Source: Diospyros lotus
Lineage: Eukaryota > Streptophyta > Magnoliopsida > Ericales > Ebenaceae
Assembly (NCBI RefSeq): GCF_014633365.1
Contig: NW_026267104.1
Location: 6,012,587-6,076,586 of the forward strand
Length of the DNA: 64,000 bases
Direction: 5' to 3'
Below, piece after piece: positions 1 through 9,998 of the stretch; position 1 is the stretch's first letter; each line of letters begins with the position of its first letter. The position numbers and the translations under genes were made by a program. A model generated the notes under the pieces. That model had not been told where the DNA came from. It searched no databases and saw nothing but the letters and a program-made list of their open reading frames with translations.

Positions 1-239
1 GTTTGTGTAAACCTGAAGACTCCAACAAGGGTCTTCCAATTGTCCCTTGTGGTTTAATTGCTTGGAGTTTGTTTAATGACACATATAGCTTTTCTCGTGG
101 GACAGTGGGGCTGAAAGTCAATAGGAAGAACATTGCCTGGAAGAGTGACCGGGATCACAAATTTGGGAGGCATGTCTATCCCTTCAATTTCCAGAATGGC
201 ACCTTGATTGGTGGTGGAAAGCTGGATCCAAATATTCCT
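1..239 (+). CDS. ALIS: ALA-interacting subunit (ALIS, CDC50/LEM3 family), internal exon, 5' truncated by window edge
   Basis: This is the first visible exon of an ALIS gene. ALIS proteins are the beta subunits of P4-type ATPases (lipid flippases); they are needed for ER exit and activity of the ALA pump in secretory and plasma membranes. The frame from position 3 reads CKPEDSNKG, LPIVPCGLIAWSLFNDTYSF, then IAWKSDRDHKFG and ends ...DPNIP, all hallmark stretches of the lumenal domain of this family. The exon ends in phase 0 at 239, followed by the donor GTAAGA. The next exons are 1807-2096 and 4327-4381, and together they give 193 residues, roughly the C-terminal half of a protein of about 350. 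The N-terminal exons, with the first membrane segment, lie left of the window. No breaks are visible, so the gene looks intact. Which ALIS paralogue it is cannot be told. Confidence 0.93.
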
Positions 240-1806
240 GTAAGAATTTATATATCTTGAGTAATTAGTATGTACTTTCTGAAGCTTATATCTTCTGTGT
301 GGAGAAAGAAGTAGCCATGGTTGGTATTATTGTCTTATGTTGTGCTTGTTCTATGCTTTGTTGTTTTGTGCTATGAAAGCAATGTTGATGAAAGCAGTAA
401 GTTTGGTAATTGACTGGTGTTGTCCTTGTTAATGTTAAATGTCAAACCCGGGAGCACTGAAATTGCACTTTGTTTGGATTGGAAACACACGTGCACACAC
501 ACAGATAGATAGAATCAATCAAGAACAAACAAAACGTAAATGAATAAGTTCAGAAATTATAAACCAAACCACACGAGACAACAAGATTTATCCTAGTTTA
601 GATCATTCGATGGAATGATCCTACATCCAGCCTTCAAATCTCTCGAGAGCAGTCTTCCTTTAATTAGAATGAATCAGTACAAGCCTTACACACACGAGTA
701 CAATCTTGATCTCACAAGATTACAAAAAACTACCACTTTTCTAGCCTTTCCTCTCACAACAAAATGTACTCGTCTAATCATGTGTACAAACAACTAACCC
801 CTGCCCTCTCTCTTATTTATAGACATAAGGGCGGACTAATCTATACAATTACCGGGTTAGTTATTACTGGTTTTACCCCCAATATGTACCGTTGGAAGAT
901 AACCGCCTAACTAAAACAACCGCTTTACACATTGACTTGCTTCACTAACTCCTAGGGCTTACTCGAGGCAAACTAGATAACATTAAAAGCTAGTGATAAG
1001 TGTTTGGTTAATATTTTATTGTATTGTAGATATGCAAAATAATTAAAAAGACTCTAGTATATTAAATAAGCATTTTAAACAAATATTTTAAGTAATGCCT
1101 CACTTATTTTGGCATAAAATATTTTTTTGCTTAAAAAATATATTATATCAAAATGTAAAAAATTACATACCTAAATTTTCTTTTAAATATTCCATATCTA
1201 CTTTACATCAAAATATAAAAGATTCCATAAAATTACTGGCAATATATCATACCACTAACACCTTTCTTCTTTTCCATCTTCTCTTCGGAGCTTGCATTCT
1301 GACTAAATTTAATTAGATAAGATTATTACTGATGAACATTATAGCTCATTTATTGTAGCATTTAGTCTGCTGAAATTTTCTGTATATTGATCAACAAGAA
1401 CTAGACCGCATGATTGGTAGAAGCGAAACTATTGTGCTTGATAAAAGGTTAATTGCACTTATAGTTGAACTCGGAATTGGATATGAAACCATTTGATGGG
1501 ACTAGTTATTATTCATCGTCTTAAAGTTCACATATGATGTAATACTGTGATAGATTGTTGAGGTTTCACTTGGACCAATTTCACTGCAGTATTCCGTTGT
1601 CTGATGTGTTATGTTTCACTCAATATGGAAAAATCTACTCTTGGCTGCTTGCATCTGCAGCATTCAGAGAGGAAGCAAGGATAAGCATGACCTTTACTGT
1701 GCAAATCAGCCAAAATAATGAGTTCTAACAGTTATTCCTAACTTTTTCTTTTATTTTTGGTCCTTTTCTTTGGATTGGTTACTCTTGGGGCTCATCAAAT
1801 CAAAAG
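240..1806 (+). other. ALIS intron, with an unrecognised inserted-looking segment
   Basis: A GT-AG intron (donor at 240, acceptor AG at 1805-1806) of 1,567 bp. The stretch from about 490 to 960 differs from its surroundings: it starts with a CA-rich tract, carries a TTATTTATAGA box near 813-822 and reads like the end of an LTR or another non-autonomous repeat. No clean target duplication was found, so it is left unclassified. The remainder is AT-rich intron. Confidence 0.6.
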
Positions 1807-2096
1807 CTGAGTGACCAAGAGGATCTTGTAGTGTGGATGAGGACTGCTGCACTGCCTAGCTTCCGGAAATTGTATGGAAGAATTGAAGAGGATTTGGATG
1901 TGGAAGATGTTGTAACTGTAAAAGTTTTGAACAACTATAATACCTACAGTTTTGGCGGAAAAAAGAGGCTTGTTCTTTCAACGTCAAGCTGGTTGGGTGG
2001 AAAGAATGACTTCCTTGGGGTGGCCTACCTTTTTGTTGGTTCTTCCTCTATTTTCATCTCCCTCGTCTTCCTGTTGCTTCATGTGAAAAATCCAAG
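1807..2096 (+). CDS. ALIS: ALIS exon with second transmembrane segment
   Basis: Continues the ALIS protein in phase 0 with LSDQEDLVVWMRTAALPSF, then RKLYGRIEEDL, NNYNTYSFGGKK and STSSWLGGKNDFLG, the strongly conserved C-terminal lumenal block of CDC50 proteins. It is followed by a hydrophobic run of about 25 residues (FLGVAYLFVGSSSIFISLVF...) that is the second membrane helix. The NNYNTYSF tract is the most diagnostic. The exon ends in phase 2 after CCAAG at the donor GTAAAA (2097). Splicing to 4327 completes an Arg codon. Confidence 0.93.
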
Positions 2097-2964
2097 GTAA
2101 AAAATTTCAAGCATCCGCAGATAACTGTAAGATATCATTATATGTTTACTTAAGGCTGCAATAAATATTTTATGCATTGAGCAACTCCCCCCCCCAAAAT
2201 ATATATATATATATATATGGAGTTATTTTTGGTCTGTGGTTGCTACTTTTTCTCTTTGCCATTGGCTGATTTATTTTTATTTTTATCTTTTTATTTCCTT
2301 ATACGTTATTTAGTACTTGTGTAGTTTGGTTGGACTTATTTAGAGTTCCCCGCAACCTATGTTCGGAAAAATAATATCTAATATCAATAAATGCAGCAGG
2401 TACTATTTCAAAAAATTATGGCCACATCCAAAAAGAGAAGTCAGAAAAAATAGATCAGCAGCCAAGTAAAACTAACCTGCAGCAATAGGAAATAAATAAT
2501 GGAGTGGCAAGCAGGAAAAGTAGAGGAAGAATAAGGAGAAGCTAACAGAAGACTGGAGAAGATATAAGAGAGAACTGGTAACAGAGTAGCAATGAGAAGC
2601 AGTGAAGTAGACTAGAGAGGAAGAATAAGGATAGACGTGAGGAAAAAGGCAAGAAGGAAGATAATTGGAGAATAACAGATACTTAAATAAGAAACATTGG
2701 AATAAGACAAAAGGAGAGTGCTAACTCCTCTGATGTCCAAATATTCAGGAACTTAATTTTGCCCTACACTTTTGGGCCATTTTATAAACCTTCTAAAACT
2801 TGAAGACAAGTAGTTTTTATATAAACAATTATTATATATTATGATAACTATTTAATGACCAAGTTTCATCATTAAAGCCTTGATAGCGTTCAAAGTAAGA
2901 AGATATGGCACCATAAATAAAAGAATACTTCCATATACAATCCTCGACTCATTAACAATGTAAA

Positions 2965-3074
2965 TTTGAGTCTTTCATCAATTAGGCTGCATCAGTTATC
3001 TTAGATAGGAAAGGGAACATTTGAGTCTTTCATCAATTAGGCTGCATCAGTTATCTTAGATAGGAAAGGGAACA
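2965..3074. repeat. Perfect 55-bp tandem duplication
   Basis: Two adjacent identical copies, 2965-3019 and 3020-3074, beginning TTTGAGTCTTTCATC and ending GGGAACA. No difference was seen between the copies, so the duplication is recent. Confidence 0.9.
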
Positions 3075-3358
3075 GTAAGAAGGTCTTTTGCTTAGCTCAA
3101 ATTATTGGAGCTTATAGGGTATTTTGGTCTTTTACTTGGTCAACAAAGATCTCGTTTGAGATAGCTTATAATCTCTCCAACAAAAAAGTTAAGAGGGTAT
3201 TAGCTTTTGGAAAAAGCTATAGTAAGGGCTTATGCTGGGTAACTTATAAGTTTGTCCAACTTTGCTAGACAGGTAAAAAGAAAAAAAAAAATATTGTGCT
3301 GTTTAAGAGCTTATAAGCTCTCTTTGACCTAAAAATAAGCTAAGCCAAACACCCACTA
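3070..3358. mobile_element. Possible degenerate MITE
   Basis: The ends can be aligned as rough inverted repeats. TTGCTTAGCTCAAATTATTG lies on the left; on the right, the reverse complement reads TTGGCTTAGCTTATTTTTAG. The interior repeats AGCTTATA motifs. The right end, GCCAAACACCC, is a common signature of plant non-autonomous DNA elements. No target duplication could be assigned. Confidence 0.3.
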
Positions 3359-4001
3359 AATTGTATGGGGATGGTCTTCCTTGTGAATTCAAAATTAACT
3401 GAAAAGAATGCATAGATGAAAACCTAGGAATGCCTATTGCCTAGAAATGGTTATTGCTTTAAAAGTTTACAGCTGGCAGCTTTTTCTGATTTCCACCAAG
3501 TTCAATTTATTTTTGAACACTTTTGGGTTTGCTTGGACATGCCATCAAATCTATTATCTCTCTGAAGATTTCTCAGGGTCAAACAGAATTTTCTTGGAGC
3601 CTATAAAAAGTTAAGTTTGCCAATAAGCTTTAGGGCTCAGGCACGGAGGGATAGAGGCAAAAACAGAAAAAGAATGAAATGACTGGCTGGATTTAGTCAA
3701 TAATATGCTTTTGGAAGAGAACGAAGACGGAAAGGGATCCATTTTACCAATCTCAAATTGAGATTCTTCTTGTGTGTTTTAGGTTTCTTTACCTTTCTAA
3801 TTAGCTCATATCTGCATTAAATCTGCTTTTTTTCTAAAATTGAACACTAAATCGTTGGATGTCTCTCTAATTAATATTTTTATTAGCTCAAGGTAGCTAT
3901 CAGTTAAAGGTTTACAACTTTACATATCTCCTGGTACACAGATTTGGCACCACCCTTAGACTTAGTTTTTCCAATCCATTGTCAAAATCTAATATGGTTT
4001 A

Positions 4002-4283
4002 CCATCGTGGTGGTAGCCTAGCGGTTCAGGAGTTCTCGTGTCCCTTGGGTTTGGGGTTCAAACCTTAAATCCATCCTACTTGCAGGAAGACCCAGACCCA
4101 TTATGCCAAAAAGTGCTGTGGATACAGAGACCTGACATTGTGCATTGCAATGGACTCGCCTTTTTGGCAGTAGCTATGGCTCAAATCAGACATTCCCTAG
4201 CAAGGGCTGTCCCTCATTGTTACACCTAGAGGGGGTTGCTACCTTAATCGTCCTACGTTCCTCTTTTGCCAACTGAAGAAAAA
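4002..4283 (+). mobile_element. tRNA-derived SINE with 18-bp target-site duplication
   Basis: A retroposon of about 282 bp. It carries a Pol III A box (TAGCCTAGCGG, 4016-4026) and B box (GGTTCAAACCT, about 4056-4066) at tRNA-like spacing, and ends in a poly-A run. An identical 18-bp sequence (AAAATCTAATATGGTTTA) flanks it at 3984-4001 and 4284-4301, the expected LINE-mediated target duplication. The perfect duplication implies a recent insertion. It sits in the sense orientation in the last ALIS intron, 25 bp before the final acceptor. The element family is not recognised. Confidence 0.88.
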
Positions 4284-4326
4284 AAAATCTAATATGGTTT
4301 ATATCTTCTGGATTCTTTCTATGCAG

Positions 4327-4381
4327 GCCTTATGGGGATACAACTTATTTATCTTGGAACTGGAAAGGCATTTCTAGTTGA
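4327..4381 (+). CDS. ALIS: ALIS terminal exon
   Basis: The first base completes the split Arg codon. The exon then reads PYGDTTYLSWNWKGISS and stops at TGA (4379-4381). The GD-TYLSWN tail is the conserved cytosolic C-terminus of plant ALIS proteins. The ending after SWN is slightly longer than the usual short Arg-terminated tail. The acceptor is TTCTATGCAG. Confidence 0.9.
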
Positions 4382-6295
4382 AGGAGATCTTACTTCTTTA
4401 TCATGTGATTGCCTTAAAAGTAATTTTTCATCCCAGTTACATTGTATTAACTGTGATATACAGTAAACTTTAATAGGAGAGGACTTGATAAATTTAATTT
4501 TGATGTGAAATTTCAGCCTTATTGCTTATTGGGGGCCTTAAATAGTTAGTCTATATTTTAGGGGAATTATTTTTTTGTATATGCCATTAATATTGGTTTT
4601 GGCCAATGTATTGTCCGCAAGCGAGTATTGATCAATTTATTAATTGCTGATGGGCCTTGGGACTTCATATCATGTGGTATGTAAGTTCCTGTTTGTCTTG
4701 CTTTTTTATGTCTTAATTCAGGCATCGATGTCAACATAATTGAGAATTTGGATTTCCTTTAGTTAAGCACAAGTGTGCCTGTCATCCAAACATGGTTATC
4801 CTTCAACTCTCTTGAACACTTAAAGAGTATGAGGCCTTGTATCACTTTAAGATTATGAAAGCCTACCTCCAACTTGATGCAAGGATATGTCAGCATAAGA
4901 AAGGATAGGAATGCACTGAAGGTCTCAATTTCAGATGGTGGAATTATCTTTGTGGAACTGTTGAAAAATTCAAAAGGCCAAATAGTCTACAAGCTTGTGT
5001 GGTATATTACTCATGCACCTAATCCAGTTTTGTAACACTTGGCCATCCATATAGGAATCATTTATTAATTGGTGTTTGTCATTTGTTGATATGTCCATGG
5101 TTCATACAAGTTTTAGCTTGTAGGAGTTCTCGTATTGTTGATGTTTGTTTGTATTGATGCTTGGGGCAGATTGTTCTATTTCATTTTCACTTTCTTTTCC
5201 AGCATAGGGTTTAATTGCATCCATTGTTTTGAAGTCTCTTGGAAGAAGGTACTCAAGTGAGCTTTAATCTATGGTTTTCAGCTAAGCTTCCTTGTTTAGT
5301 AACAGCTGCCTATTATTAATGTTTCTAGATGATCTATTATTAGTGTTTCTAGATGATATAGGGCAAGGGTACAATCCAGATCCTTCTTTATAAGGGTTAG
5401 GCTACAGTAACAACCGTTCCTTGGTTCTTAGTTAATAGCATGAAAAATGTAGACTTTCTAATGCGGGACGATGCATACACTCACAAAGGTTGACCATCAG
5501 TTGAAATTGAGCTGTTGTAAATGCCATGAACAGCGTTTGATATCTGTTGGAATAGTGAAGACTTGTGTTGCGGTGTCCCAGCCCACATTGTAACCCATGT
5601 TTGTTATTTTATCTCTCAAACAACCAATTTCACTGTGAAATACCTCTGCTCTAAACTCTGACCTAGTATTATTTTGACCATTAGTTATCTGTCTCTAGTA
5701 ATTATTTGTATTTCATTCCACAGAAGAATCCAAACCTCCACTTCCATGGAGAGCCGAAGCCTCTTCCTTATAAGCATGACAAGCTAGCTAGTTTATCTTT
5801 GAGTGGGGGGTGGTAGTTTGTTCCGGCATCAGAAAATTCATAGAGGATATTTTCTTTGGAGCAATTTCTGCAAAGGAAACAAGAGTAGAGCAACCAAGTT
5901 GATATGAATTTTCAGCCAGATGCTTGTAACAGAGGTAGAACAACCAACTTGATATGGACAGAAGTTGGGGCATTTTGAATAGATGCGGTGTTGTTCTGGG
6001 TGTTACATGCAAAATTGCCTGAAAACAAAGCCTTTAATGTGTGGATGTTGTTGATCTGCTGTTTGTTTAGACGAAAATTGCAGCTCCATTTATGCTTTAG
6101 TACTGTAAGCAAATGTAATTTCATAAAATGAATGCACTGGAAGCAGTGAAATCATACAACGAGGTATAGTGATGGTGCAGCATGTATGGATATGGTTGGA
6201 AAATCCCGGGGGCTCAACTATAATAAGAACAGTTCATAGTCGGGGAGAGCTATCTCAAATCTTGTGTATTATTGCCTTCGTTTCCCTTTTCATAA
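4382..6295. other. ALIS 3' flank and intergenic DNA
   Basis: The 3' UTR of ALIS should begin here. The rest is AT-rich. A short two-copy repeat (TTAATGTTTCTAGATGAT / TTAGTGTTTCTAGATGAT) lies near 5318-5356. A coding-like 93-nt stretch after a good acceptor (5724-5816) was considered and not accepted as a gene. No other feature is seen. Confidence 0.5.
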
Positions 6296-6395
6296 TTAAC
6301 CACAGAGGCCTAGAAATATATATAATAATCTTTTAACCTCCACGTCCATCTTTTTCAAAACTTCTTGGAGATCAGCGGCTGCTCTTCCATCTAAC
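6296..6395 (-). other. Exon-like segment downstream of the small-protein remnant
   Basis: On the minus strand an acceptor (TTATGTACAG) at 6396-6405 is followed by an open frame reading LDGRAAADLQEVLKKMDVEV and ending with a TAA at 6296-6298. The amphipathic, charged composition looks like coding sequence, and it lies on the same strand as, and 294 bp downstream of, the remnant at 6689-6832. No matching donor was established. It may be a second exon of that gene or chance. Confidence 0.3.
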
Positions 6396-6688
6396 CTGTA
6401 CATAACGCAAGAAACACATACAAAATGAAATCTTCTTCTTCGACATATGTTTAGTCTTAGACGTATCTCAACTCCTCTGTGTCATTTCTTCTTCGTTAAA
6501 GAGAGATCTCTCCATTTATTTATTTCATGAAAAGCTTGCACTTTTTCTTTCTTTCTTTTTTTTTTTTGTCTTTTTTCTTGTTATCAATGAGAATTCCAAT
6601 TACTATCTTTCGAATATATGCCTAGTAAATTAACACTTTCGATTAACGGTGTATTTGTTTATCACAACATAGGACAGAAGAGAAAGAA

Positions 6689-6832
6689 TCACAGGGCAAA
6701 AATAGAAGGCCTTGTGCTGCACGAAATTAAAGCCTTCTTGGACAATCGTTTCGTTTCCAACATTTTGGGAGCATTTGATGAGGGTTTTGGGGGAATGAAA
6801 GGACGTGGTGCAACCTCGACCCAGTTGCTCAT
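6689..6832 (-). pseudogene. Small VAP/LETI-motif protein, probably frameshifted
   Basis: Minus-strand reading from the ATG at 6832 gives a 47-residue ORF beginning MSNWVEVAPRPFIPPKPSS and then KMLET, which matches the W-x-EVAP ... LETI pattern of the other small genes in this window. Directly after LET the sequence holds a tandem AAACG-AAACG; the five extra bases shift the frame, so the expected I-x-QE/EE continuation (IVQEG) is readable only in another frame. This reads as a small family member broken by a 5-bp duplication, unless the shorter protein is functional. A TATA-like box lies about 150 bp upstream (6983-6990), and a 3-codon upstream ORF precedes the start. The protein's function is unknown. 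Confidence 0.5.
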
Positions 6833-6982
6833 GTATGAGCTTATTTACTTGGCCATGGCTATGCAAAGAGCCAAGTAACTAACCTTCGTTTGAAGGCCTT
6901 AAAAGAGAGTGAAAGAGGGCTCTTGATAATTGAGAGTTTTTGGAATAGCTATGGGATGGTTGGAGAAGAATTAGATATAGGA

Positions 6983-6990
6983 TTTATATA
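6983..6990 (-). promoter_or_regulatory. TATA-like box for the minus-strand small gene
   Basis: Reads TATATAAATC on the minus strand, followed by a C/T-rich leader (TCTCAATT..., CCCTCTTTCACTCTC) of plant 5' UTR type, before the start codon at 6832. Confidence 0.4.
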
Positions 6991-7799
6991 TTTATGTATA
7001 CGAGTGTTCTAATTATGGTGGTCAAATGTTGAGTCAAAACACCTTGAATTAACCAATGTGTAAGTCAAATAATTTGAACTTCACTTGAACTTAAAAAATA
7101 AGTAAATCCCATTTTAAAGTTTATGCATGTGTAATGTTAGTTTGTTATAATGTGACATCTCATTATCTCCTAAACTACATTGGTCAAGCTCAGGTGAGTC
7201 ATCTATGCCAAATTAAGTTTGTGAATAATTTTTGACTTAATAGCCATTAACTTGCCTTATTTAGGAGTTATGAAGTTTGCTCTAATCTTTTTCTTTCTTA
7301 GGTAAAACGAGTCTTAGGAAACTTAATTAAAGTTTTCTTGATGTTTTATTTTGTGTTTAATTTTGATTATGAAAAACATATTGATTTATATATTACATCA
7401 TAAGTCAAGCATATGATTTTTAAATAAAAATCAATTTCATATACTTAGTTAAAATAGAGCTATATTCATATATATTTTAAATGGAGATTTGTAACGACTT
7501 ATATTTATTTTGATGATAAAATTATTTTATTAATAATTATTAACTTGGTGTTTTAAATTATTTTTATATGATCTATTAAGTACCAAAATAAAAATTAAAT
7601 TCATCATGCAATCCAAGGTTAAAGAAAAATTTTTTGATAGCATTTGGAATATTATATTTTTATTTGATTAAAAATGTGTCAAAAATTTTGTGATAAATTT
7701 TTTAATGGCATTTGAAATATTATGTTTTTATGTGTCAAAAATATTGTGATGGTATTTGAAATATTATGTTTGTATTTGATTAAAATGGTGTATAGAAAA
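6991..7799. other. AT-rich intergenic DNA
   Basis: Very AT-rich. A short motif (TTTGATAGCATTTGGAATATTAT and variants) recurs three times between about 7630 and 7770, so it is a degenerate local repeat. No gene was seen. Confidence 0.5.
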
Positions 7800-8970
7800 A
7801 TTGTTTTCAAAGAGCTTTAAAAAAAAATTCCATCGCTGTTGATTCCAAGCTTAAACCCTCACCACTAGTCGCACATGGGCTCCTATGCGCACGCACAAAA
7901 CCACTCCATCTGCAGCACTTCTCACTTATATATACGAACAAAATTAATTATATAGTAAATCGAATTTCAATTTTCTTTGGCAAAATTGTCGACTAATCTC
8001 CTTGGATTTATTAACCAACAGAATGTAATTTTTACATCTATCAACAGATTGAAAATTTACACCAAAACTGTCGACCGATTTTCATAAACTATCGACTAAC
8101 CTTTCAAACTTTTTTGCATCTATTGACTAATTCTTTTCATCTGTTGATTACTTCTTTTGTCTGATATCACCAACGACTAGTTTTTTTCTCTCATCTAAAA
8201 TGCTCTTTCCACTACTAACGACAAGATTTTTTAAAGAAGTCGTGAAACTCTATAAATAGGGAATAAATGGATTATTCAAGTGAACCAAGATGATTGATTT
8301 CAACCTCTCAAGTGTTTATTCTTTCGATAACTTAATTGTTTCATTTGTTTTTCATTTTTGTCTCCAATGCTTGCTTTCATTTTTATAAATTTACTTTCAA
8401 GTCTTGTTTCTTTATTAAGAAAATTTGAAAATAAGAGTATCTACACTTAGATCATCTCTTTTGTATTATTATTAATTTTTCTAGTAAGATTGCTAGAGAA
8501 TCTACATTGATTGTAAGAAGTTGTATTTTCTAGTTTGTTACTAGAGGACTTGCTTGTTTAAACAACAGATTGTAATACCTAGCTTGTTATTAGAGAGCTT
8601 ATTTGTTTAAACAAGAGATTGTGAGTTCCTAATTTGTTATTAGAGGGCCTATTCAAAGTTATAAGAGGATAACAAGAGATTGTAAGTTCCTAATTTGTTA
8701 TTAGAGGGTCTATTCAAAGTTATAAGAGGATTATAGTGGATTAATTGAAAAATTCTTAGTAAAGAGCTAAGTAGATTAGACTTGATTTAAATCGAACTAT
8801 TATATATCATTTGTGTCTTTCTTGTTTTTGTTCATGTTTTACTTATAGCTCTAAACAATTCTTTTACAAGCATTAAAATCTCATTTTTCACCAAAAATGA
8901 TTTCAAACATCAATCAAATTTTTAAATAACCCAATTCATCCTTTTAAGTACTGGTGTCATTGATATACAA
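7800..8970 (+). mobile_element. Degenerate copia-type LTR (probable solo LTR)
   Basis: The layout fits a plant Ty1/copia LTR: a U3-like 5' part with repeated TCGACTAA/TCGACCGA motifs, a TATA box CTCTATAAATAGGG near 8249, a long T-rich leader, and a 3' end (AACCCAATTCATCC...) that resembles the usual end of such LTRs. Tandem repeats lie in the middle. Both borders are approximate and no target duplication was found. No internal retroelement coding follows. Confidence 0.4.
8535..8735. repeat. Tandem repeats inside the LTR-like region
   Basis: Units of about 50-65 bp share TTGTTATTAGAGGG/GAGC and AACAAGAGATTGTAAGTTCC. The last two units (about 8626-8670 and 8692-8735) are nearly identical. Earlier ones are diverged. 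Confidence 0.7.
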
Positions 8971-9609
8971 ACCTAACACTTCTTTTTAGACAAATTTTGG
9001 TCATTTTTAATACTAGGTTGAAAAACATCTTGGATGGCATTACAATAAACGATATGTGAAGCCATAGGATCATTGTCGAAATTCAACACTTAAATCTCAA
9101 AATTTCAAATCCAAACTCACAATATATCAAGTTTTTGTCACGTTGAAACTGTATTTAAACAAACACGTGAGATGAAAATCAATTGTCTTCACTCTTACAA
9201 GTAAGGCTAATAAATGTTTAGGTGGTCGTGAATGTGGTGTCACATATCCACAGTATTTGGTCGGCCGCCCCCCATCCCACTGTGGAAAACACTGTAGTAT
9301 TAGCACACTCTACTTCTTATTTCGTTTGGTGGGAAGATGCTTTTATAAACTGTTTAAATCGTGGGAGTGGGAGTGGGAGTGGGAGTATACAATAAAATTA
9401 ACAAATTCTTATAAACGAATGACAATTCTGACGTAACGAGAGCTTTGTCCTAATTACTAAATAAAAAATACCAAGCAGGTGACGTCTGTAAGTTATCAAG
9501 TGGGTGAGATTTGGAAGAAATCGAAATAAATAATGGTAGATTCATTGCACTGACAATTCACTGTTACAAATGATTTGCACGTGCAAATTACAATATATAT
9601 GTATGTGTA

Positions 9610-9627
9610 AATATATATATATATAAG
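9610..9627 (+). promoter_or_regulatory. TATA region of the 9708 gene
   Basis: An (AT)n run ending TATATAAGC lies about 85 bp before the ATG at 9708 and is followed by a C/T-rich leader. Confidence 0.45.
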
Positions 9628-9707
9628 CTGTCACCTGCCCTCTCCATCTCCGGCATCGTCTCTGATCTCTTTTATTTTGAGCCGTCGAATCAGAGAAGTA
9701 ACAACTA

Positions 9708-9998
9708 ATGGCGAAAGAATTTGGGAGAGATGTAGGGTACAACAAGTGGGGGGAGGTGGCGCCGGCGCTTCTCGTGTCTCACAATCAGAAGAAGAAGCCT
9801 TGGAGTTCGTGTTCTCCGAGGTTGGACACCATAGCTGAAGAGGCTTGCTGCTGCGGCTGCGGCTGCTGCTGCTCTGATAGTGGTGGAGATACGGACGCCG
9901 CTGAGGCGGAGGCTGCGGCGGCTGCGCAGAAGAGGGTTTTCAGGAATCTTCTTACTTTTCTTTGCCACGCGTTAGCCAACAGATGTGTCGTTGTTTGA
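9708..9998 (+). CDS. Small Cys-cluster protein of the VAP/LDTIxEE type, function unknown
   Basis: A single-exon ORF of 96 residues from ATG 9708 to TGA. It starts MAKEFGRDVGYNKWGEVAPA, then has a basic stretch (KKKPWSSCSPR) and LDTIAEE, the pattern shared with the genes at 6832(-), 13110(-), 26803 and 32110. After this come a run with seven Cys in nine residues, an acidic Ser/Gly/Asp stretch, an Ala-rich run, and a hydrophobic/basic end (RVFRNLLTFLCHALANRC). The start sits about 85 bp after a TATA run and has G at +4. The reverse strand is also open (87 aa), because the (TGC)n and (GCN)n runs avoid stops both ways; the plus strand is preferred for the promoter and the family motif. No signal peptide is evident. 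Function is not known. Confidence 0.62.
   Translation: MAKEFGRDVGYNKWGEVAPALLVSHNQKKKPWSSCSPRLDTIAEEACCCGCGCCCSDSGGDTDAAEAEAAAAAQKRVFRNLLTFLCHALANRCVVV

Larger units (their letters stand above)
2097..4326 (+). other. Last ALIS intron, 2.2 kb, repeat-rich
   Basis: GT at 2097-2098 and TGCAG at 4322-4326. It contains an (AT)n tract near 2199-2217, a perfect two-copy 55-bp tandem repeat (2965-3074), a possible degenerate MITE (about 3070-3358, with GCTTAGCT-like ends and a terminal GCCAAACACCC) and an insertion of a complete SINE (4002-4283). No coding potential was seen beyond chance ORFs. Confidence 0.7.

Noticed and set aside
4016..4066. tRNA-like A and B boxes as a tRNA gene
   Set aside because: No acceptor stem or cloverleaf; poly-A tail and TSD show a SINE.
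5724..5816. Coding-like 31-codon stretch after a good acceptor (NPNLHFHGEPKPLPYKHDK)
   Set aside because: No upstream exon or donor was found, and the reverse complement of the same bases is equally coding-like, so it may be chance.
6618..6878. Plus-strand ORF of 86 aa
   Set aside because: It is the shadow of the minus-strand small-protein remnant, which has promoter and motif support.
9705..9968. Minus-strand Ala/Gln-rich ORFs
   Set aside because: Stop-free because of the trinucleotide runs in the plus-strand gene; no promoter or motif.
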